DNA of 64,000 nucleotides, taken from contig BCKT01000001.1 in the NCBI GenBank assembly GCA_003116875.1, positions 2,103,486 through 2,167,485 of the forward strand. The letters run 5' to 3'. The notes under the pieces are model-generated. The model worked only from the letters and a program-made list of their open reading frames with translations, was not told the DNA's origin and did not search any database. Every line of letters starts with the position of its first letter. The stretch's first letter is position 1. A program made the position numbers and the translations under genes. Source of the DNA: Takashimella koratensis (taxonomy: Eukaryota; Basidiomycota; Tremellomycetes; Trichosporonales; Tetragoniomycetaceae). This document shows positions 55,300 to 64,000 of the stretch, in pieces.

Positions 55300-57590
55300 A
55301 TGTCGACACCTAAAATCTCGTTCAAAGTGCCCCCCGTCGCTGAAGACGAAGCGACGGGAGGCGACGTGACGACCCACGACCTCTCAACTGCCCCGGGCAA
55401 AGACCGCGAGCGCGAACCTTACTATGGCGGCGATATCGCAAATATCAGTGAGGCCGGGCAGGCGGCTTCGGCTATGGACGTGGATGCGAGCAATGGAGGT
55501 GGGTCGGGTGTTCCTTCTTCAGCCTGAACGTGTTGGATTAGCATCATGTTATGATCTGCTGTGCACATCATCGCGTCGACTTGGGATTCCATTCCTCACT
55601 ACCCATCCATCCAGCTTGTCGCTGACACCTTCTTGCAGAGGCATCAACAGCACCAAAAGGCGAGACTTCGGGTGGGGCGGATGCACCCGAAGTCGGCGGA
55701 GAGGGCGCGACGCCCGCTGCCGAGACCCCCGCCGTTGACGCCGGCGACGACCGACCTTCTGCCTCTGAGCTTCACGCGCTCGCAACGACCTACCTCGCCT
55801 CCCAAACCCACCCACTCATCATCCCTTCTTACTCTTCCTGGTTCTCCCTCTCCACTATTCACGCTATCGAGCGTAAATCCCTCCCCGAGTTCTTCTCTAA
55901 ACGTAACCGATCCAAAACCCCGGCCATCTACAAGGACTACCGCGATTTCATGATCAACACGTACCGACTCAACCCGGGGGAGTATCTAACAGTGACGGCT
56001 TGCAGGCGGAACCTGGCAGGAGACGTCGGCGCGATCATGCGTGTCCATGGGTTTTTGGAGCAGTGGGGGTTGATCAATTACCAGATTGACCCAGAGACGA
56101 GACCGGCGCCTCTTGGACCACCTTTCACGGGTCACTTCCGCGTCACCCTCGACACACCCAAGGGATTGAGCAACCTCCACCCTGGATCGCGACCCAACGC
56201 CGCCTCCATCTCCGCTGCTGCAGGTGCAAACGGCGCCGCGGCCAACGGGACCAGCGGATCCGCGACCAAGCCCACCCTCGACCTCGGAAAGATTATCTAC
56301 CAGTCGACTTCACGCGTTACCAAGCCCGTCACCGAGTCTGATGCGACCAAGATCTCTCTCGCAGCTTCTGCCGCCACCGCCAACGGTGCCGCCCCGCGCC
56401 CAGCCACTTACGCTTGCGAGACTTGCGGCACCGATTGCACGCGGACGCGATACCACTCGATGAAGGATGGCGAGTACACTATCTGCCCGTCATGTTTCGT
56501 CTCTGGCCGATTCCCATCCACCATGTTCTCTGGAGACTTTGTCCGACTCGACGAAGAGCTGTTCAAGCATGGATCGTCGGGAGCCGGTCCCGATTGGTCA
56601 GACCAGGAGACGCTGCTTCTCCTCGAAGGTGTGGAGATGTACGATGACGATTGGAACGCGGTCGCGCTTCACGTCGCGACTCGTAGCAAAGAACAGTGTA
56701 TCGCCAAGTTCCTCCAGCTTCCGATTGAGGACAATTACTTGACAGTGGATAACGCGGCGGATCTCGGGCCGTTGCGGTACCAGGCGGGAATGAATGGGCT
56801 GCCGTTCGAGGGCGCAGAGAACCCAGTGATGAGCGTGGTCACGTTCCTCGCGAACGCGGTCGGACCGGCGGTCGCAGCGTCTGCGGCACAGAGCGCGCTG
56901 GGCGAGCTAGCGAAGGGGTTGAAGCGGAAGCGGGACGCGGGGGATGCCAAGGCGGCAGCGGAGAGTGAGAAGAAGGCCAAGGGCGGGGAAGATGAGGTCA
57001 AGGCGGAGGAAGCGGAGGCTGCGGTTGCAGGTGAGGGCGAGAAAGAATCGGCATTCACGACAGCAGCGGTCGACGGCGATACCGAAATGGCATCGACACC
57101 TGCTGCCGAGCCAAGCAGCGCAATTATCGGCGAGACCAACGGTGACGATACTCTCGCACCTTCCCATACTTCTCTCGAGCGCGCTGCCTCCCTCGCTCTC
57201 GGTGCAGCAGCAGCCAAGGCCTCCGCCCTTGCTCAACACGAAGACTCTCGTCTCTCCCAACTCGTTTCCCGTCTCGTCGCTGCTCAAACGCGGAAGATTG
57301 AACTCAAGCTGGCCATGTTCGAGCGGCTCGAAGACGCCCTGGAGGAAGAGAAACGAAAAGTCGAGTTGGGAAGGCAACAGTTGTTCAAGGATAGGGTCAG
57401 TGTCCAGAGGCAGTTGGAGAGTGTGGAGGCACTGGTGAAGAAGGCCAAGGAGGAGCCGGAGAAAGTGGACAAGGAGGAGGTGGAGAAAGTGAAAGAGATG
57501 GGAGGAACGAGTACAGCTCAGAATGTGCAAGAGGTGGTAGGGGAGGTTGAAGTACCCGAGAAGGAAGGAGCAAGCGTGCAGGCGCTGTAG
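55300..57590 (+). CDS. SWI/SNF-RSC complex subunit of the SWI3/RSC8/SMARCC family
   Basis: Start MSTPKISFKVPPVAEDEATG, end KEGASVQAL. Domains in order: SWIRM at about residues 110-220 (THPLIIPSYSSWFSLSTIHA, KTPAIYKDYRDFMINTYRLN, TVTACRRNLAGDVGAIMRVH, FLEQWGLINYQIDPE), a ZZ-like zinc finger (ACETCGTDCTRTRYHSMKDG, then CPSCF) and SANT (WSDQETLLLLEGVEMYDDDW, VALHVATRSKEQCIAKFLQL). An Ala-rich section and an acidic/basic region precede a C-terminal leucine-zipper-like coiled coil (RKIELKLAMFERLEDALEEE). This is the core scaffold of SWI/SNF or RSC chromatin remodelers. With the ZZ finger it looks closest to Rsc8/Swi3-type subunits. Two exons. Confidence 0.92.
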
Positions 57591-57871
57591 ATAGATACAA
57601 TGTGACGTGTTTGGGTTTGGGTCCGAGGGAGAGGGCGCGGTATAACGCGTTAGGTGAAAAAGTTACATCCTCGTCGGTCCTCTTCGGTTCGTCAGTGTGG
57701 GGTTTCGGTGTACAGATTTATGCATGTTCAGATACGAAACGATGTCACGACAAAGTTGAGCGAAACGGTTAGGTACTGATAGCTTACAACAACAGATACT
57801 GAACAGAGATCCAAAAGGAAGCAGCTTGAAACCTTTCATAAAATCCGGTCAAGGTTGTCTCTCAAGCGGGT

Positions 57872-60198
57872 TTAGGAAGAACCGCTCACTGGAGGGGGCG
57901 CGGGGGTCGGTTGAATCTCACGGACGAGGTCGCGCGTCGGCCCGTGGACTTTCATCAACGTTGCGAGAGCGAATGTTGCGTGTTCGAGCAAGTCTAAACC
58001 TGTTAGCTAGTCCACTTCCATTCCAGCCATTCTCATCCCCAGCCAGAACCAGAACCAGAACCAGTAGTACTCACATTCGTCCCTATTATCCCTCTGACAC
58101 ATCTTCAATACCTCTTCTACACCTCTCTCCCTAAACACGATCCCCGCCGTCTCTTCGTCCCCGTCGACTAGGACAGTAAGGAGTGTCACCAGTGTGCTCT
58201 TCATCCTGCTGAACGCTCGAGTATCCACCTCTAAACCCGCCGGGAGGTCGGTGATCCTTGCACCGCCGGGGTGTTGGACAGGAAGATTTTGAGTCAGGGA
58301 GGTGGTGAATGGTGCTTCGGCGGGTAGGAATTTGATCATTGCGCGAAGAAGAACTAGGATGGTGTTAAGACCTGAGAGATCATGGGGATTCATGTCCACT
58401 CACCAACGATAGTCTTGACGATCCCTCGAGGCCCATCTTCACGCATTCTGTTCAACATTTCCTCATCCCCTCCAGGTTTCGCACTCCCCTGACCCTCCTC
58501 TTCCTCATCCACATCCATCTCGCCGTCCACTCCCTCTTTCCCCGCCTGCCTACCCTTCCCTCCCTTCCTCACCTCTTGCGCACGCAGATCCACCACCTCC
58601 CCTATCGTCGTCAATATCTCCGCAACCAGCACGACCGCCTCGAACACGCTCGGCAAGGTCGCCACGTTTCCTTCCACATTCTCCACCATCGTCATCGCTC
58701 TCTCTGCCAGTTCGTTGAATTCGGTAATGAGGAAAATGTCGGCGCTGGGACAAGGTGTGGAGAGAAGTGGAGAGGAAGATTTGCGGAGGACGTGGAAGCG
58801 GTCGATCATCTTGAACAGCATGATACGGCTAGGTAAGACTCCATCGGAACCTGAGGTCTGCTCAGATCGCTTGAATGCAGAATTGAGGATCGAGTGGAGG
58901 TTGGAGGAGATGTACATCATCGCATATTCGATACCGGTGTCCCGGACCGTTTCGTTTTCGGGTCCCGCCTCGTCGATGCGCACAAGGCAGCGCCGGATCC
59001 ATTCAAGGCCAACGGGAGATTTAGCTATCCGCGACCTAGAGGAGAGTCTTGTTAGTCTTTGGGTTCAAGCGTGAGAAAAAGTAGAGTAAATGCGTGGGCA
59101 TAAGGTCAACTCACAGCCATCGGGAAGGGTCAGACTGAGCCATGACGATGAAGAGGTGGAAAGTGACGTTGATCGTAGTCATATCAGGCGACCACAATAA
59201 CCGTCTTCAGCAACTACCGTCAGCCCTGTTTGCCTATTCTTTCCCTATCTTCATGTAGCCCAGGCCTGAAGTTGAGCCAGATACTCACTCAAAGATGTTG
59301 TCTTCGCGAGATCCGGACAAGTACGCGTCCAGCGCCTTCTCTACTCGCTCGTTCACGAAGCTCACCGGCTGTCGCTGGCTGCTCGAGGTTCCGTTCTCGT
59401 CGCTATTCGAGAACCGAGGTGGGGTGAAAAGGTTGTACAGGATCTTCACGAGAGCCGCACCGAGCGCTTGGTCTGTGATACGTTAGGTCAGAGTCACCAA
59501 TGAGCCAGTGAAAGCTTTGATCGCGAACAATCGAGTCAACGTACATGCTCTGTCTTCAAGGTCTAATCCACCAGTGACTCGGTATATCATCTTCCTCAAC
59601 GCTCGTTCGTGTTGACTATCATAACAAATCAGCCCAACCCCAACCCCAAGGTCAAACCTCCCCTCTCTCTCTTAGGTCGTCAAGTTGCACTCACAATACT
59701 GCACTTTGGTACTCTGCCCTTCCGGAAGCCAAAACATTCAGCTCAACCTTGGCTACTCGCGTCGCCAATCGGACGATATTGGACTTGATTCCGTCGTCGC
59801 AGGTAGCTGAACTGAGGAGGTTCCAGATATCTCCAAACATCTCAAATGCGTCTTTCCCATGACTCGATCCGTAGGCGTTGACACTCTTGACCACATCCTG
59901 GGAGCTGAGTCAAGACAGATCAGCGTCCGACATAGAAGTTGAATCTCCTAGGAAAGATTGAAAAGAGGATTGGGGGGGAAGGGAAAGCTGAGTTGCCTCC
60001 CACTGCTCACTTCATGGTCACATCACTAGCGATGGCCTTGGAGAGGTCGGTGAGGTATTGGATAATCTGATCCAGACGATTCCGGTCAGCGAGTAAACCG
60101 ATAAACGAGGCGCTACTTTGCGTCAGGTTCCACCAGAGGTCTCCGATCCGATCTCCGGATACCTCGACGACGTCAATGTCGGGCGAGGCAGCGACCAT
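57872..60198 (-). CDS. Ataxin-10-like (Atx10/Ctr86 domain) protein
   Basis: A minus-strand gene of about seven or eight exons. Start MVAASPDIDVVEVSGDRIGD at 60198 with an ideal CACCATGG context; an upstream in-frame TTG at 60258 was rejected. Helical repeat protein: GDLWWNLTQSSASFIGLLAD, FEMFGDIWNLLSSATCDDGI, KSNIVRLATRVAKVELNVLA, then a central part with a Gly/Glu/Lys insert. The C-terminal Atx10 domain reads FSRMKSTLVTLLTVLVDGDE, FRERGVEEVLKMCQRDNRDE, LDLLEHATFALATLMKVHGP. In animals ataxin-10 acts in neuronal survival and cytokinesis; the fungal role is unclear. The last exon ends REIQPTPAPPPVSGSS. Internal splice sites are partly uncertain. Confidence 0.78.
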
Positions 60199-60284
60199 GG
60201 TGTGCGCCGAGGATCTGGGTGAGGATGAGGATGAGGAGTAGGGTTTCACAAAACTCAATTTTTCGGCTTAGCCCTCGTGTGTAC

Positions 60285-60316
60285 GGCAAAACGCGCAACC
60301 GATTATCTCCGGAACT
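60285..60316 (+). promoter_or_regulatory. Shared promoter element, copy 2 (between divergent ATX10-like and gene B)
   Basis: GGCAAAACGCGCAACCGATTATCTCCGGAAC, written here in two parts only for orientation: GGCAAAACGCGC then AACCGATTATCTCCGGAAC. It matches 53233-53264 (minus strand). It lies 74 bp upstream of coiled-coil gene B and 87 bp upstream of the divergent ATX10-like start. Confidence 0.55.
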
Positions 60317-60389
60317 CACATTCACTCTATCGCTCATCTTCCCTCTCATCCTCATCTCTATTCTGTGTACATCTCCCTCTGTGTACAAG

Positions 60390-61254
60390 ATGACGCCAAC
60401 TACTTTATCTCCAGAACAGCTCACGACTGCCGTCATGGCCCTCAACGCGCACGTGGTCTCCCTCAACGCGCACGTCGTCTCCCTCAACGCGGACGTGGTC
60501 TCCCTCAACGCGGACGTGGTCTCCCTCAACGCCGACGTTTCTCAACTCAAGGGAGACGTCCGGAAGCTCCAGCTTGACTACGAGCGCTCCATCCTGGCCC
60601 GACAAGTCCTCTTCTGGCACAGTGTGGTTCATTTCGCCGGCTCAATGTTTAAAGATCCGGTGATGAAGCGACCAAAGATCGAGCCTAAGAAGAAGGGCAA
60701 GGGCAAGGGCAAGGAGGACAAGGACGAAGAGGCCAAACCTTTGAATCGCGTAAGTGCATCTCTGAGCTGACCACCGTGACAAAAGTGTTGACTGTCCATA
60801 GTCGATCCAGGATTTGAACGCCTGCGTTCTACAAGGAAGTGGTTCCACTCTCTTCAAAAAGCGAGTCGCAAGCGAAGGCCAGGGCTTCGAAACAAGCATT
60901 CGCGTGAACATGAACCGGATCCTCTTGGAAGCGCTTTCTGGCGACCGCAGCGACTTGGCTCACCCGGAGAAGTCCCCCTCGGCGTTGATTCGCTTAGGGT
61001 TAGAGATTGAGCTTGTGTTAGCTCAACAGATGGAACGAGGCGGTAAAGTTGGCGACCTCGAGACGTGTCTACACAGGGTCAGAGATGACGTGGACACAAT
61101 TCTTCGTCTCCTGGGCAAGGACGAGGCCACATCTGCCGTGGAATCAATGGTGGCGACTTTTCGGAACGACTGGATCCCAAACGAGATTCAATTGATCCTG
61201 CATACAAATAAAGGCTTGATTGGAACCATCGTTTACCCGGCGCTGGAAAATTGA
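60390..61254 (+). CDS. Coiled-coil gene B: paralog of the gene at 36727-37572, family not recognised
   Basis: Two exons, 60390-60749 and 60802-61254, phase-0 intron, 270 residues. Start MTPTTLSPEQLTTAVMALNA, followed by five heptads encoded by 21-bp DNA copies, then LQLDYERSILARQVLFWHSV and HFAGSMFKDP, a strongly basic hinge (KRPKIEPKKKGKGKGKEDKD) that looks like an NLS, and the exon-2 domain: GDRSDLAHPEKSPSALIRLG, LEIELVLAQQMERGG, DVDTILRLLGKDEATSAVES and IPNEIQLILHTNKGLIG. Motif order, spacing and intron position equal those of gene A, so the two are paralogs. No signal peptide or membrane helix. Its stop is 98 bp before the Vip1/Asp1 start. Confidence 0.8.
60441..60545 (+). repeat. 21-bp coding tandem repeat (5 copies)
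   Basis: Five 21-bp units with consensus CTCAACGCGSACGTGGTCTCC, each encoding one heptad (LNAxVVS). The copies are near-identical, so the array probably varies in number between strains. This expansion is independent of the one in gene A: different sequence, same unit length. Confidence 0.92.
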
Positions 61255-61352
61255 TTCCGCTGGGGGGATAAGTCTCTTGTCTGCTGTACCCTGTTTTGTT
61301 TTCTCTCTCTCCCTGTTCTCCTCACCATCGTATCCCTGTGTATACTCGGCCC

Positions 61353-64000
61353 ATGCTCCCGACTCCAGCGCCTACCCCTCCTCCCGCCGCCTCGGCAGAT
61401 TCCGAGCCCGACCCCCAACCACTCTCTTCCTCCCCGCAACAACTCACCTCGGCTCCCCTTACCGCACCCAACGCAGCACCGACTATCGCCACCGCCCCAT
61501 CAATCCCAGCCAACAAAATGCCAACGGTCACCCTCGGTGTCTGCGCAATGGACGTCAAGGCCAGGTCAAAGGCCATGAGAGAGATCTTGACGAGGTTAGT
61601 GCAGATTGAGCAAGGAGGAGTGGACGTCAAGATCTTTGGAGATGTGGTTATTCTTGAAGAAGGTGAGTACAGGGGTTAAGAACGTGCTTGAATGGGTTTG
61701 GTCCAGATCTAGCTCGTTTGTCAGTGTTCTGACGATGATTCTGCTCCAAACACCGACTGAAACCGCTATGAAATGCTACTCAACTCGGCCCCATCCTCAC
61801 TTCGCAGATATCCACCATTGGCCGCCTGTCGACGTCCTCATCTCCTTCTTCTCCACCGACTTCCCACTCCCCAAGGCCCTCGCCTACACTCAAATCCCCA
61901 ACCGCCTCCCACCTATCTCTATCAACTCCCTCGCTATGCAATCTCTCCTCTGGGACCGACGCCTCGTTCTTGCCATTCTCGACCACGTTGGCGTTCCTAC
62001 CCCGAAACGCGCCGAAGTCTCTCGTGACGGCGGACCTCGGGTCCCGCCCGAACTCCGTAAACGCGTTCGACGCGACCTCGGCCTCGTCTTCCCGGGCCAC
62101 AAAGCGCCTGGAGAGGACGACTGGGACCCAGTAGTGCTCCCCGAGAGGTGGAAGGGGAAGACTAAGAAGGATCCAGTGCCTAGAGGGAAAGAGGTCATTC
62201 TCAGGGAAGATGGGGACGCGATTATTATCGACGGACACGTTATTGAGAAACCGTTTGTGGAGAAGCCGGTAGATGGGGAAGATCACAACGTGTACATCTA
62301 CTACCGAGGTGGTGGCGGTCGTAGGTTGTTCCGAAAAGTGAGTTGGATATCTCATTGGGGTAAGACACCTCAGGCAAGGAAGACCTATCAGGGCTGGGGG
62401 CTTAAGCCTTCGCACCTGCTGTGGTGTTCGGTACGGCGGCCGGCGCGCGTCCCACAGGGTGGGCAGCGAAGGGAGAGCAGGAACAGCCATGATTAGAAGA
62501 GGCTTGAATCGGGGACAGAGAGACCCATGAGGAAGACGAAGCGAGGACAAGGGAGTGGGCGGTATCGCAGGCATCATCAAGTTCTTAATGGACGCTGACC
62601 CGTTCGTTCAGGTCGGTAACAAGTCTAGCGAGCACGACCCGAATCTGTACCACCCCCGAACGCTGGGCTCGTACATCTACGAAGAGTTTATTAACGTTGA
62701 CAATGGTGAGCTATTGCCTTTGACCTTTGGACCGACAGCTGACCCATGCGCCAGCCGAGGATATCAAAGTCTACACCGTTGGAACCACCTTCTCCCACGC
62801 CGAGACGCGCAAGTCGCCCGTCGTCGATGGTCTCGTCCAGCGTAACGCCGACGGCAAGGAGACGCGCTTTATTACCAAATTGTCGCCGCAGGAAGAGCAG
62901 TACGCTCGCGATGTCGTCGATGCTTTCGGCCAGCGCGTGTGCGGGTTCGACCTCTTGCGTTGCGAAGGAGGGTCCCGCAGTATGGTCATTGACGTCAACG
63001 GTTGGAGCTTTGTCAAGGGCAATCAGGTACGTGCTAAACAATTGGGTGAAAGGTGACTGCGTGCTGATAAGAGCAGGCATACTATGACAAAGCCGCCGAG
63101 ATCTTGTCTGCCGTTTGCCAGACGGCGAGAGAACGAAAGGCAACATCAATGCAGGCGGCAGGTATCTCGAGGGTCATGCCCCCTCCAGACATTGCCGCGG
63201 CATCGTCGACCACTAGCACTCTCAGGGCGACTGTGACTGTTCTTCGTCACGCGGACCGCACCCCCAAGATGAAGCTCAAGTTCTCCTTCCCTGCACACGA
63301 AGAATGGGCGCGCCCCTTCCTCTCCCTCCTCCGAGGCCACAGGGAAGAAATCATCCTCCGCGACCCTCGCCAGCTCAACTACATCCTCCAAGCTGCCGAG
63401 GAATCGTCCAAACACCCAGATATCAAGCCGGAGATCATCGCCAAGCTCGATCAGCTGCGTGAAGTGCTCGGCAAGAAGATGTCGCTCGCGGGGACCAAGG
63501 CGCAGCTCAAGCCTAGTTTTGTGAAGAAGAAAGGGGAGAAGGATGATGAGAAGAAAGAGAAGAAGAAGAAGAAGGAAGTGAATTCGGACGAAGAGGATGA
63601 GGCTGCGACGGAGGAAGGGAACCGACGGATCGCGGAGTGGATCAAGCGCGGTAGCTTGGACAACAATGACGAGATGGACGACAACGTGACAAACCCGGAT
63701 ACTGTCCCTTCCGCTGTCAGTGGGACCACGGAACCTCCTCGGACTCCCGATATGCGCGCGCTCATCGGCGGGTACTCGCATGACCAGTCCAACATCCCCG
63801 AAGGTCTGGAGAAGATGCAACTCGTCGTCAAGTGGGGCGGCGAAAGCACCCACGCGGCTCGATACCAATCCCGCGACCTCGGCGATGCTTTCAAGAAGGA
63901 TATCATGATCATGAACAAGGACGTCTTGAATAATGTCAAGATCTACACTTCGTCAGAGAGACGAGTGATCAATACCGCCCAGGTCTTTGCGCACGCTCTG
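61353..64000 (+). CDS. VIP1: Diphosphoinositol pentakisphosphate kinase Vip1/Asp1 (PPIP5K), 5' part, cut by the window end
   Basis: Start [20 protein letters not shown] at 61353 (a downstream ATG at 61518 is an alternative). The kinase part reads [40 protein letters not shown], then [78 protein letters not shown] and FGFDLLR-type [20 protein letters not shown] with [10 protein letters not shown]: the ATP-grasp kinase of PPIP5K. The histidine acid phosphatase-like domain begins [18 protein letters not shown]. Vip1 makes 1-diphosphoinositol phosphates from IP6/5-IP7, controlling phosphate signalling and polarity. About six exons so far; one intron (62338-62611) is 274 nt, far longer than the rest. 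The 3' end lies outside the window. Confidence 0.93.

Noticed and set aside
60198..60258. 20-residue N-terminal extension of the ATX10-like protein
   Set aside because: Its first codon is TTG; the ATG at 60198 has an excellent Kozak context.
1..64000. Biosynthetic gene cluster, CRISPR array, rDNA, telomere or intact transposon
   Set aside because: No PKS/NRPS/terpene, transposase or reverse-transcriptase motif, no regularly spaced direct repeats with spacers, and no rRNA-like sequence was recognised.

Overview
The window is nuclear DNA of a fungus. The genes are dense and lie on both strands. Most are split by many short introns with GTGAGT/GTAAGT donors, and the protein families are fungal: bS6m, CCP-type peroxidase, eIF3j, cyclin L, PA-TM-RING, PalI/RIM9, PEX16, UBC13, ISA1, SWI3/RSC8, ataxin-10 and Vip1/Asp1. 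A 1.8-kaa protein with a run of PAM2 motifs, C-terminal coiled coils and a terminal WW motif looks like the endosomal mRNA-transport scaffold Upa2. With the intron density, this points to a basidiomycete, perhaps a basidiomycetous yeast (inference).

Layout. 0.2-7.5 kb: mitochondrial ribosomal protein bS6m, a heme peroxidase ending in Ala-Lys-Leu, eIF3j (minus) divergent from cyclin L, and a 72-residue DUF1748 protein. 8.1-19 kb: a seven-helix membrane protein (minus), a PA-TM-RING ubiquitin ligase (minus), a TUG/Ubx4-type UBX protein, and a large disordered protein with a DUF7330-like C terminus (minus). 21.2-27.2 kb: the Upa2-like gene. 27.9-33.6 kb: five small, apparently intronless, diverged genes in one orientation. 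They share a common fold pattern and partly duplicated flanks, and I recognise no known family. 33.7-39.1 kb: a TBC Rab-GAP (minus), coiled-coil gene A, and PEX16. 39.9-44.1 kb: a small putative secreted protein (minus), a Zn2Cys6 factor, a DUF1764 protein (minus) and UBC13. 44.9-49.8 kb: PalI/RIM9 (minus) and an HMG-box protein (minus). 50.5-57.6 kb: a single-pass membrane protein, a small membrane protein (minus), ISA1 and SWI3/RSC8. 57.9-64 kb: ataxin-10-like (minus), coiled-coil gene B (a clear paralog of A 24 kb away), and the start of the Vip1/Asp1 kinase, which runs off the window.

Most genes are unrelated housekeeping functions: translation, mitochondrial assembly, peroxisome biogenesis, ubiquitin, chromatin and pH sensing. 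There is no biosynthetic cluster. The less ordinary content is the five-gene tandem family, the A/B coiled-coil pair, the Upa2-like scaffold, the peroxidase with a peroxisome-type C terminus, and a 31-bp element shared by two promoters. I found no rRNA, convincing tRNA, CRISPR array or recognisable transposon. Exon boundaries were read by eye, so gene spans are firmer than individual splice sites.
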